From: DATLXH01 sp035576005
GTDB lineage: Bacteria; Acidobacteriota; Thermoanaerobaculia; Gp7-AA8
NCBI GenBank assembly: GCA_035576005.1
Contig: DATLXH010000017.1
Span: 1-13,654 of the forward strand
Length of the DNA: 13,654 nucleotides
Reading direction: 5' to 3'
Below are positions 6,401 through 12,627 of this stretch, in pieces. A program made the translations under genes and the position numbers. The notes under the pieces were generated by a model. That model did not search any database. It was not told where the DNA came from and saw nothing but the letters and a program-made list of their open reading frames with translations. The first letter of the stretch is position 1, and each line of letters begins with the position of its first letter.

Positions 6401-7018
6401 ATGAAGACACGCCTTGCAGTCCTACTCTCAGGGCGCGGATCGAACTTCCTGGCAATTCACAAGGCGATCTCCGATGGGAGGCTGGAGGCGGAGGTGGTTG
6501 CCGTGGTCTCGAATCGTCCCGACGCCGTGGGATTGGACAAGGCCCGCGAGCTCGGTTATCCGAGCTTCGCCGTTCCTCACCGGACCTGCGCAACCCGCGA
6601 AGAGCATGAAGAAAAGATTCTTCGCATCCTCGATCAGGGCGTACCCAGCATCATCTGTCTTGCGGGGTATATGCGAACGCTCACTCCTCACTTCATCAAT
6701 GCTTTCCCGAATCGGATTCTCAACATTCACCCTTCATTGCTTCCCTCGTTTCCAGGAGTGGATGCCCAGAAGCAGGCCATGAATCACGGAGTAAAAATCT
6801 CGGGGTGCACCGTCCATCTGGTCGATGCGTCTCTCGACGGAGGGCCGATTCTGGTGCAACGAGCGGTGCCGGTGCTCGAGGATGACGACACGAGCTCCCT
6901 GAGTTCAAGAATCCTGGTGGAAGAACATCTCGCTTACATAGAAGCGCTCGAGATTGTGATGGCGGGAATCCGAGTCGAGGGTGGACGGGTCGTGCGTGAC
7001 TCCCCCGGAGAGATCTAG
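6401..7018 (+). CDS. purN: Phosphoribosylglycinamide formyltransferase (GAR transformylase)
   Basis: PurN transfers a formyl group from 10-formyl-tetrahydrofolate to GAR, two steps before PurM in the purine pathway. The ATG at 6401 gives 205 residues and the canonical beginning MKTRLAVLLSGRGSNF, which includes the phosphate-binding loop. Catalytic residues are visible as Asn108 and His110 in LNIHPSLLPSFPG and Asp146 in ASLDGGPI. CLAGYMRTLTP near 86-95 is also typical. An upstream in-frame start inside purM would add about 33 non-homologous residues and was rejected. The Shine-Dalgarno sequence is weak, so translation may be coupled to purM 34 bp upstream. purN converges with the pspC-like gene, with only 35 bp between the stops. 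Confidence 0.97.
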   Translation: MKTRLAVLLSGRGSNFLAIHKAISDGRLEAEVVAVVSNRPDAVGLDKARELGYPSFAVPHRTCATREEHEEKILRILDQGVPSIICLAGYMRTLTPHFINAFPNRILNIHPSLLPSFPGVDAQKQAMNHGVKISGCTVHLVDASLDGGPILVQRAVPVLEDDDTSSLSSRILVEEHLAYIEALEIVMAGIRVEGGRVVRDSPGEI

Positions 7019-7053
7019 TTTGCCGTGTCGTGCAAGCGAGGGGTTACCGCGCC

Positions 7054-7257
7054 TCAGGCACGGTAGGGAGAGACCGGATTCTTCGGCATCAGCAGCCAGA
7101 GCATGAGATATACGATTACTCCCGGGAACGCGACAGAGACGATGGAGCCGACAACGTACAAAATTCGTACAGCTGTCGGACTCCATCCGAGCCACTCCGC
7201 GATTCCCCCGCAGACTCCGGAGATCATTACCTGCTGATTCGATCGATATAGGGGCAT
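7054..7257 (-). CDS. Small PspC-domain membrane protein
   Basis: This 67-residue protein is a stand-alone PspC domain, a family linked to envelope (phage-shock) stress responses. The N-terminal amphipathic part MPLYRSNQQVMISGVCGGIA has the family core GVCGGIAEWLG. A single hydrophobic segment follows at about 31-57, ending in LMLWLLMP, the usual PspC ending. The ATG at 7257 fits homologues better than a GTG 24 bases upstream. It has no Shine-Dalgarno sequence; a TATTCT box six bases upstream suggests a leaderless transcript starting in the 33-bp gap after the carboxypeptidase gene. No pspA or pspB is nearby, so an actual role in phage-shock control is unproven. Confidence 0.88.
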   Translation of the reverse strand: MPLYRSNQQVMISGVCGGIAEWLGWSPTAVRILYVVGSIVSVAFPGVIVYLMLWLLMPKNPVSPYRA

Positions 7258-7263
7258 TTGCTT

Positions 7264-7269
7264 AGAATA
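7264..7269 (-). promoter_or_regulatory. Possible -10 box of the PspC-domain gene
   Basis: The minus strand reads TATTCT six bases before the ATG at 7257. The spacing would place the transcription start at the start codon. It sits in the short gap after the carboxypeptidase gene. Confidence 0.35.
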
Positions 7270-7290
7270 CGTAGCTAACACCCGATAGTT

Positions 7291-8418
7291 TTAGAAGGGC
7301 CAGAATTTCTTCCACCACGGAGCCGTCGCGACATCGCCTGATGCGATCGCAGGAACTCTCGCCACGATGTTGCCACCCTGCTTTACGACGACTGTGCCGA
7401 CCTGCTGACCGCGCTTGACCGGGGCGGATAGAGGCGAGGGCGAAAAGCTCGTCTGCATCCCACCTTCCTGACCACGTTTTACCAGCGTCTTGGCCGTAGC
7501 CCCGGCGACGACCGGAACTGTGTCGACCGCCCCGCCGGTGACCGCAGCGGTTCCGAAAGCGGTGCCCTGTTTGACCGTGTCAATCATGCGGTAGTTCGAG
7601 AATGCTTCGTTCATCAGACGCGCTGCAATCGAGAATGAACTGTCAGGCCCGCGACGACCGGTCTTGGCACCCATCACGACAGCGACGAGATCGAGATCTC
7701 CGCGCTTTGCTCCAGCCGTAACGCAGAACCCGGCAGGTACCGTGTACCCGGTTTTGATTCCATAAGCACCGCCGAAGAATCGGAGGAGGTGATTTGGATT
7801 GGTCAGTCCGGAAGTGAACGTCGCATTCGTGAAAGGCATGGTCTGCATCGCTGCGTACTCACGCATGAGGGGATATTTCATCAACTCCATTCCGAGCTTT
7901 GCGAGATCGGCTGCGCTCATCTGGTCGTCCTTGCCCGTCTCCTTGTTCGGAAGACCATGGGGATCGTAGAACATGCTGTTCTTGAGTCCCATTGCTCGAG
8001 CCTTGTCGTTCATCAGATCGGCAAAAGCTTCCGATGACCCTGCGATTTTCTCCGCAAGCGCCTGCGCGGCGTCGTTCGCCGACTGGATCATCACCGCGGC
8101 AAGAATCGTCTGCAGCGGGAAGGTCTGTCCTTCTTTGGCGAAGATCTGAGATCCACCCATTTTGCTGGCCCTGGCGGAAATAGGAACCGGCTCGTCGAGC
8201 TTGAGCGATCCCTCCTTTACGCGGTCCATAGCGATGAGAAGCGTCATCATTTTTGCCATGGACGCCGTCGGCAGAGGTGTATTCGCGTTCCTCTCGTAAA
8301 GAACACGACCACTCGAGGCCTCGATGATGATTGCGGCCGTGTACCCCGGCCCGTCCGTCTGTGCGTATGTGAGTGAAGCTGATCCGGCGATAAGAACCGC
8401 GGCGATCCATCGTTTCAT
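7291..8418 (-). CDS. Serine-type D-alanyl-D-alanine carboxypeptidase (PBP5/6 type, peptidase S11)
   Basis: This is a periplasmic low-molecular-weight penicillin-binding protein that trims the terminal D-Ala from peptidoglycan pentapeptides. The N-terminus MKRWIAAVLIAGSASLTYAQ is a signal peptide with a likely cut after TYA. The three active-site motifs are present: SMAK (Ser53, Lys56), SAN (Ser113, Asn115) and KTG (222-224, in YGIKTGYT). A PBP5-type C-terminal domain follows from about 275. The protein ends in APWWKKFWPF, an aromatic and basic tail like the amphipathic membrane anchor of this family. It has 375 residues, a normal length. The ATG at 8418 has a strong Shine-Dalgarno sequence eight bases upstream. 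The small PspC gene lies downstream on the same strand. Confidence 0.95.
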   Translation of the reverse strand: MKRWIAAVLIAGSASLTYAQTDGPGYTAAIIIEASSGRVLYERNANTPLPTASMAKMMTLLIAMDRVKEGSLKLDEPVPISARASKMGGSQIFAKEGQTFPLQTILAAVMIQSANDAAQALAEKIAGSSEAFADLMNDKARAMGLKNSMFYDPHGLPNKETGKDDQMSAADLAKLGMELMKYPLMREYAAMQTMPFTNATFTSGLTNPNHLLRFFGGAYGIKTGYTVPAGFCVTAGAKRGDLDLVAVVMGAKTGRRGPDSSFSIAARLMNEAFSNYRMIDTVKQGTAFGTAAVTGGAVDTVPVVAGATAKTLVKRGQEGGMQTSFSPSPLSAPVKRGQQVGTVVVKQGGNIVARVPAIASGDVATAPWWKKFWPF

Positions 8419-8580
8419 TCAGTGAACTCCTTCAAGAGATTATCCGTCAGAAATTTGCACGGCTCATACCATCGCCCTCATCGTGCAAGGAGGGAGCAGC
8501 CGAGGTGCAAACGATCGCAGATTCAGGTCGGCTCGAAACTTGCTGTGGAACTGACTCTCTCCGGAGTCGAAGGAACCGAT
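8419..8580. other. Non-coding stretch upstream of the carboxypeptidase
   Basis: Together with 8581-8986 this forms a gap of about 570 bp between two well-defined genes. This part holds the carboxypeptidase leader and a small hairpin GACTC/GAGTC around the bases TCTCCG near 8554-8570. Its reading frames are arginine-rich and unlike protein. I see no tRNA, rRNA or named RNA motif. Confidence 0.5.
8427..8433 (-). promoter_or_regulatory. Shine-Dalgarno site for the D,D-carboxypeptidase
   Basis: The minus strand reads GAAGGAG eight bases before the ATG at 8418. A GATAAT hexamer at 8439-8444 on the same strand is a possible -10 box, giving a leader of about 15-20 nt. Confidence 0.7.
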
Positions 8581-8874
8581 ATGACGCTAGTGAATCCTCT
8601 ATGTGCAGAGATCAGTATTTTTCAAGGTGTAGGTGAACGAACCGGCGTCATGGTTGAGCGTAGCGCCGTTCGTGGAAAAAAAGGGCTCTGCAAGAGCATG
8701 CGTGATCTTGCAATCAAGTCGCGAGTCCTCGGCGACGGCGTTTACTACCTGCCAGCTGAGCTCTGGCCTGGTCCTGATGAGGTAGTCATCCACAAGCACG
8801 ACTGGACGGTGATCGGCTCGATTCCCCGCCCCGCGCGAGTGGTCCCCCTCAAGAACCCCTCCGATCCAAGCTAG
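8581..8874 (+). CDS. Doubtful small ORF upstream of the ABC transporter
   Basis: An ATG at 8581 opens a 97-residue frame ending at 8874 and is preceded by GAAGGA with a six-base spacer. The first half has mixed third-position bases unlike the neighbours. The second half (from about LGDGVYYLPAELWPG) has GC-rich third positions and a more protein-like composition. There is no motif, signal peptide or membrane segment, and I recognise no family. An antisense frame at 8599-8799 is equally open but lacks a ribosome site. It could be a decayed gene or non-coding DNA. Confidence 0.25.
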   Translation: MTLVNPLCAEISIFQGVGERTGVMVERSAVRGKKGLCKSMRDLAIKSRVLGDGVYYLPAELWPGPDEVVIHKHDWTVIGSIPRPARVVPLKNPSDPS

Positions 8875-8986
8875 CCCGCTGCCTCATTGACGTGCGAGGG
8901 GAAGCGCCCGCGGCCAGCTTCATCCTGAGACGATCGCTACGCTTCATAGGAAATAGCGTTCACGGCGTCGCCGTTGCTTGCGCCTT

Positions 8987-10897
8987 ATGGCATCCCGCCG
9001 AACACGGCAGGCAGCGTCACATAAAGAAACTCCTTCTGACGCCGCTGACAAGAAAACCAGGAAAAAACTCGACCGCGCGCGGCTAAAAGTGCTGCTCGGT
9101 GAGGCCGGCGCGATCATTCACCGCTCCCGACGCCGCCTCCTGCTCGGGCTCCCTCTGATGCTCGTCAATCGGCTCGCCGGCATCGTGCTGCCCGGCACCA
9201 CCAAGCTACTGATTGACGACGTAATCGGAAAAGGCAATGTTCAACTCCTCTGGAAAATCGCTCTAGTAGCGGGCCTGGCCGCCATCATCGACGCGTCGAG
9301 CGGATTCGCGCTCTCACAGCTGCTGGGAGTTGCAGCTCAGCGTTCGATTACTTCACTTCGACTTCGAATTCAGCAGCATCTCCAACGGCTCCCCGTTCGC
9401 TACTTTGATTCAACGAAAACCGGAGCCCTCGTCTCTCGCGTCATGAACGATGCCGAAGGGATCAGAAACCTTGTAGGGACAGGTCTAGTGAACCTATTCG
9501 GGGGGCTGATCACTGCCATCGTTGCGATCGGCATCCTTTTCTACCTGAGCACCAAACTCACGTTGATGGTCATCGGGGTGCTCGTGGTGTTCGGTGCAGT
9601 CCTGTTCTGGGCGTTCAAAAAACTGCGACCGCTTTTCAAAGCACGCGGCGAGCTCAACTCGACAGTCATGGGACGTCTCTCTGAAGGCCTCTCCGGGATC
9701 CGAGTCATCAAAGCCTATCGCGCGGAACGGAGAGAAGCCCGCCTCTTCGCTCAAGGGGCGCATGACCTCCTGCGCAACGTGATGGGAACCATGAGGACCG
9801 TCTCCGCAGTCGGAAGCATCTCAACACTCCTTGTGGGCACCATCGGCATTGCAATCCTCATCGTCGGCGGCCGGGAGGTTCTTGCAGGACGTCTCACCGT
9901 GGGTGGGTTGATTTCCTTCACCCTCTACCTGGGGCTCGTTGTCGCACCAGTGGTCCAGATCGTGTCGATCGGCAGCCAGCTATCCGAGGCTTTCGCAGGC
10001 CTCGAACGAATGCGCGAGGTCTTCGACGAGCCCACTGAAGATGCGGACGACGCCTCGAAGCCCTCAGTCTCGAGCTTCGACGGCCACGTCAGCTTCAACG
10101 ACGTTTCCTTCGAGTACACGAAGGATTTGCCCGTTCTTCATGGCATCACGTTCGACGCTCCCGCCGGCAGCTCGACCGCGCTGGTCGGTTCATCCGGATC
10201 GGGTAAGAGCACGCTGATTTCCCTCATTGCAGCATTTCACAGACCCGGCAGCGGATCGATCCAGGTGGATGGTCGCGATCTGCAGACCTTACGGTTGTCC
10301 GAGTATCGGCAGAACCTCGGCATCGTTCTTCAGGATCCCTTTCTCTTTGGCGGGACGCTCATCGATAACATTGCGCTCGGGAATCGAGGAGCCTCACGTG
10401 ACGAGCTCGAGCGTGCCGCTGCGATTGCTCACGTGGCAGATTTCGCGAGAGCATTACCTGACGGCTACGAAACGATCGTAGGAGAAAGAGGCGTCAAGCT
10501 CTCGGGAGGACAGAAGCAGCGCGTTGCGATCGCGAGAGCAATCGTCGCCGATCCTCGTATCCTGATTCTCGATGAAGCGACATCGTCGCTCGATAGCGAA
10601 AGCGAGTCCCTGATTCAGGAAGGACTCGCGATCCTCATGAAAGGTCGTACGACATTCGTCATTGCGCATCGGCTATCGACGGTGCGGAATGTCGACACGA
10701 TCCTCGTGCTCGAAGGGGGCAGGATCGTTGAGAAGGGAAACCACAACACTTTACTCGCGTCGGGAGGGCGCTACGCCACTCTTTACGAGAAGCAATACGG
10801 CGCGGCAGCGAACCGGTACGTCAATCCGGGCGAGGAGTTACGCGATTTCGAGAAAGAGCCCGCTCTCCCGTCGCCGTCGTCCGCAACACCTCGGTAA
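8987..10897 (+). CDS. ABC exporter half-transporter, MsbA-like (membrane domain fused to ATPase)
   Basis: This 636-residue protein joins a six-helix type IV exporter membrane domain (about 45-335) to a nucleotide-binding domain (about 365-605) and should act as a homodimer in the inner membrane. Motifs in order are Walker A GSSGSGKS at 401-408, the Q-loop Gln449 in IVLQDPFLF, the signature LSGGQKQR at 505-512, Walker B ILILDEATSSLD at 525-536 and the switch His561 in VIAHRLST. The pattern is that of MsbA-type lipid or drug exporters; the substrate cannot be read from the sequence. The ATG at 8987 was chosen over a TTG nine bases earlier. No strong Shine-Dalgarno sequence is visible. The TAA is followed after 10 bases by the complete hairpin repeat. 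The last 30 residues form a loose Ser/Pro-rich tail. Confidence 0.93.
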   Translation: MASRRTRQAASHKETPSDAADKKTRKKLDRARLKVLLGEAGAIIHRSRRRLLLGLPLMLVNRLAGIVLPGTTKLLIDDVIGKGNVQLLWKIALVAGLAAIIDASSGFALSQLLGVAAQRSITSLRLRIQQHLQRLPVRYFDSTKTGALVSRVMNDAEGIRNLVGTGLVNLFGGLITAIVAIGILFYLSTKLTLMVIGVLVVFGAVLFWAFKKLRPLFKARGELNSTVMGRLSEGLSGIRVIKAYRAERREARLFAQGAHDLLRNVMGTMRTVSAVGSISTLLVGTIGIAILIVGGREVLAGRLTVGGLISFTLYLGLVVAPVVQIVSIGSQLSEAFAGLERMREVFDEPTEDADDASKPSVSSFDGHVSFNDVSFEYTKDLPVLHGITFDAPAGSSTALVGSSGSGKSTLISLIAAFHRPGSGSIQVDGRDLQTLRLSEYRQNLGIVLQDPFLFGGTLIDNIALGNRGASRDELERAAAIAHVADFARALPDGYETIVGERGVKLSGGQKQRVAIARAIVADPRILILDEATSSLDSESESLIQEGLAILMKGRTTFVIAHRLSTVRNVDTILVLEGGRIVEKGNHNTLLASGGRYATLYEKQYGAAANRYVNPGEELRDFEKEPALPSPSSATPR

Positions 10898-10907
10898 CTG
10901 GTGTGTC

Positions 10908-11089
10908 AGCCCGCATTTCTCACAGGCCTTTGTCGTGAGACGGCGGAGAGTGGCTTGGATGCGAGGCGCACGGCGATTTTGCGACGAAGGCATAGTCGAC
11001 ACTATGTCAAGGAGCGAAATTGCCGTGCAACGAACGAGACAGGCCGCTATCCGCCGTCTCACGACAAAGGCCTGTGAGAAATGCGGGCT
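10908..11089 (+). repeat. 182-bp full-length hairpin repeat, copy 2 (complete)
   Basis: This is the complete reference copy. The terminal inverted repeats are perfect over 40 bp (10908-10947 with 11050-11089; the end is AGCCCGCATTTCTCACAGG). Complementarity continues imperfectly to the exact centre, where CATAGT and ACTATG flank the tetraloop CGAC at 10997-11000. The whole element can fold as one hairpin with 89-base arms. There is no transposase inside and I see no target-site duplication. It fills the gap between the convergent ABC exporter and CarH-like regulator genes, where it may act as a two-way terminator. Related partial copies lie at both window ends. Confidence 0.95.
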
Positions 11090-11133
11090 TAGCCTGAGTG
11101 CGCGAGTAATTCCGCCTGCGTGGCCGGCTCCTT

Positions 11134-12048
11134 CTATTCCGCGGACCGAAGCCACTTCTGAAATCCCTTCAGTGTTCGGAAGCGCGCGACCATGCGCCGA
11201 TCCGCACTCCCGCCGCGCGCCCAGGACCCTCCGATTGCTACGAGCACGTTCTGCTGCGCACATAGGTGGACGATGCCGTTGAAAGATGGCGTGACAAACG
11301 GATCCGAGGCTCGAGAGCTCAGGAGCAGAAGCCCCGGGTTCATCTTTCTCACCGCCTCTGCAATCGAAGTCCAGGGAACGTTCGCGCCCAGATAATCCGT
11401 CTCCCATCCATTCCATTCTGCGACGAGCCGAACCATTCTGAGAGCCAGCTCGTGCCATTCTCCGGGGGGACAGGCAAGCAACGCCCTACGCGGTCGAGAG
11501 GCGAGTGGCGTAACGGGCATCCGGAGTCGATCCATCGCGTCGGCGACGATATGGGAAGCGCGATGTTCCTCCTCGATGCCGAGCCGTCCCGCCTGCCACA
11601 GAGCGCCGATTTCTCTCAGCAGAGGGCTCAGCAGGCGGTCGAGCACCTCGACTCGCTCATCACCTTCCGGCATCAGCTGCGCCAGGTATCCCCGAACACG
11701 AAGCGCATCCCCTTTTCGCAATGAGGCCAGAAGGCGCTCGAACAGCTCGCCGCTCGCCAGCTGCCCGATCGGTTCGTATCTCTCAATGTCGAGGGGCGGC
11801 AAACGATGTGTTGCCAGGTTCTGACTGGCTGCAAACTCGTGCAACCCGGCAAGCGTGTAACGTCGGTGCCCTCCCACCGTTCGAACCGAGGGAAATTTGC
11901 CGCTCCCTGTCCATCGCTTCACGCTGGAAACGCCCACGCCGAGCGTCTGCGCCACTTCGGTAGACGTAAGAAGGATCTTGCCCGGCGGCGCTGTCTGCGA
12001 TTTTCCTTCCGGGCCTTCCTTGTCCGCCTTAGTTCGAGTCACAGGCAT
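11134..12048 (-). CDS. MerR-type regulator with cobalamin-binding photosensor domain (CarH/LitR-like)
   Basis: This 304-residue protein is a likely DNA-binding light sensor that uses adenosylcobalamin. A MerR-like winged helix lies at about 26-72 (TSTEVAQTLGVGVSSVKRW, then TVGGHRRYT). A helical B12 cap carries W-x9-E-H: Trp151, then Glu161 and His162 (LWQAGRLGIEEEH), the signature around the adenosyl group in CarH. The cobalamin domain has PGEWHELA, an E-x-H motif with His199 as likely lower ligand, followed by DYLGANVP and LLLSSRAS. In CarH/LitR, the dark AdoCbl tetramer represses and light releases DNA. Here the divergent PYP gene begins 54 bp away, so autoregulation and control of PYP are plausible but inferred. 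The ATG at 12048 was chosen over a TTG at 12129, which would overlap the PYP gene. There is no Shine-Dalgarno sequence, but TATGCT lies six bases upstream. Confidence 0.9.
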   Translation of the reverse strand: MPVTRTKADKEGPEGKSQTAPPGKILLTSTEVAQTLGVGVSSVKRWTGSGKFPSVRTVGGHRRYTLAGLHEFAASQNLATHRLPPLDIERYEPIGQLASGELFERLLASLRKGDALRVRGYLAQLMPEGDERVEVLDRLLSPLLREIGALWQAGRLGIEEEHRASHIVADAMDRLRMPVTPLASRPRRALLACPPGEWHELALRMVRLVAEWNGWETDYLGANVPWTSIAEAVRKMNPGLLLLSSRASDPFVTPSFNGIVHLCAQQNVLVAIGGSWARGGSADRRMVARFRTLKGFQKWLRSAE

Positions 12049-12101
12049 AGTTGTAGCATAAAATTCGTCCAGAACGTTCACCAAATAGGAGACCTGGTCA
12101 G
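12049..12101. promoter_or_regulatory. Divergent promoter/operator region between the CarH-like gene and the PYP gene
   Basis: In these 53 bases the minus strand has TATGCT (12055-12060) six bases before the regulator ATG, with a weak TTGGTG 18 bases further upstream. The palindrome GAACGTTC at 12072-12079 lies in that spacer and is a candidate operator half or core. The plus strand has AGGAG at 12087-12091, ten bases before the PYP ATG. A MerR-type dimer bound at the palindrome would cover the leftward promoter. Confidence 0.5.
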
Positions 12102-12518
12102 ATGGGTGACTTGAGAGATACAACAACAACGGATGCTGCGCAGAATCAGAGCCCGCTCAATCTCCAGCAGATTGAGTCGATAGAGAGGATGGGAACCGCT
12201 GAGCTGGATCAACTCCCGATGGGGGCGATCAGGCTCGATTCAAAGGGGACCATCCTGAGCTTCAACAAACGTGAAGCGGTTCTAACGGGCCGCGACCCCG
12301 CAAAAGTAATCGGCAGGAACTTTTTCACAGAGGTTGCTCCGTGCACGAACGTTCAGACCTTCGCCGGGAAATTTCGAGAGGGAGTCAGCAAAGGGGACCT
12401 GCACACAGTCTTCCCGTACAGATTCGATTTCGAGATGACTCCGCGCGACGTCACAGTCACGCTTTTCTATTCTAAGCAGACAGGGTCCGCATGGGTTTTC
12501 GTCCGTGAGGGGAAGTAA
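12102..12518 (+). CDS. pyp: Photoactive yellow protein (PAS-fold blue-light receptor)
   Basis: This 138-residue protein matches photoactive yellow protein, a PAS-fold blue-light sensor that binds p-coumaric acid through a cysteine thioester. Compared from memory with Halorhodospira halophila PYP, it aligns without gaps from GAI to WVFV at a constant +12 offset, with about half the positions identical. Kept residues are the chromophore Cys81 (Cys69, in VAPCT), Glu58 (Glu46), Thr62 (Thr50), Arg64 (Arg52), Tyr106 (Tyr94) and Met112 (Met100). The notable change is Phe54 in place of Tyr42, which hydrogen-bonds the chromophore phenolate. The N-terminal cap (1-40) is about 12 residues longer and not conserved. 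AGGAG stands ten bases before the ATG. Tyrosine ammonia-lyase and coumaryl-CoA ligase genes are not in this window. The protein has no output domain, so signalling must go through a partner. Confidence 0.92.
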   Translation: MGDLRDTTTTDAAQNQSPLNLQQIESIERMGTAELDQLPMGAIRLDSKGTILSFNKREAVLTGRDPAKVIGRNFFTEVAPCTNVQTFAGKFREGVSKGDLHTVFPYRFDFEMTPRDVTVTLFYSKQTGSAWVFVREGK

Positions 12519-12627
12519 CCTTCTACGCGCGTCGATGGATTTCGACCGTCCAATCTCTGGTTGAAAGTGTACGACGCACGTGGAGTCTTACGCGCGTTCG
12601 AGTCCGCATTTCCATCGACCCGAACTA

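Noticed and set aside
8599..8799. Minus-strand frame of 66 residues in the gap before the ABC exporter
   Set aside because: No Shine-Dalgarno sequence, no motif and no codon-bias support. It overlaps the slightly better plus-strand frame.
10908..11089. Integron attC site or CRISPR repeat
   Set aside because: There is no integrase, cassette array or spacer pattern. The element has perfect 40-bp ends without the attC core motifs and is 182 bp long.
10908..11089. Target-site duplication flanking the repeat
   Set aside because: The flanks GTGTC and TAGCC do not match, and the two partial copies cannot be tested because one end of each is missing.
12524..12619. Paired GTCGATGGA / TCCATCGAC and two ACGCGCGT palindromes between the PYP and MBL genes
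   Set aside because: The 9-bp arms are about 70 bases apart and the 8-bp palindromes are short; this could be chance in GC-rich DNA.
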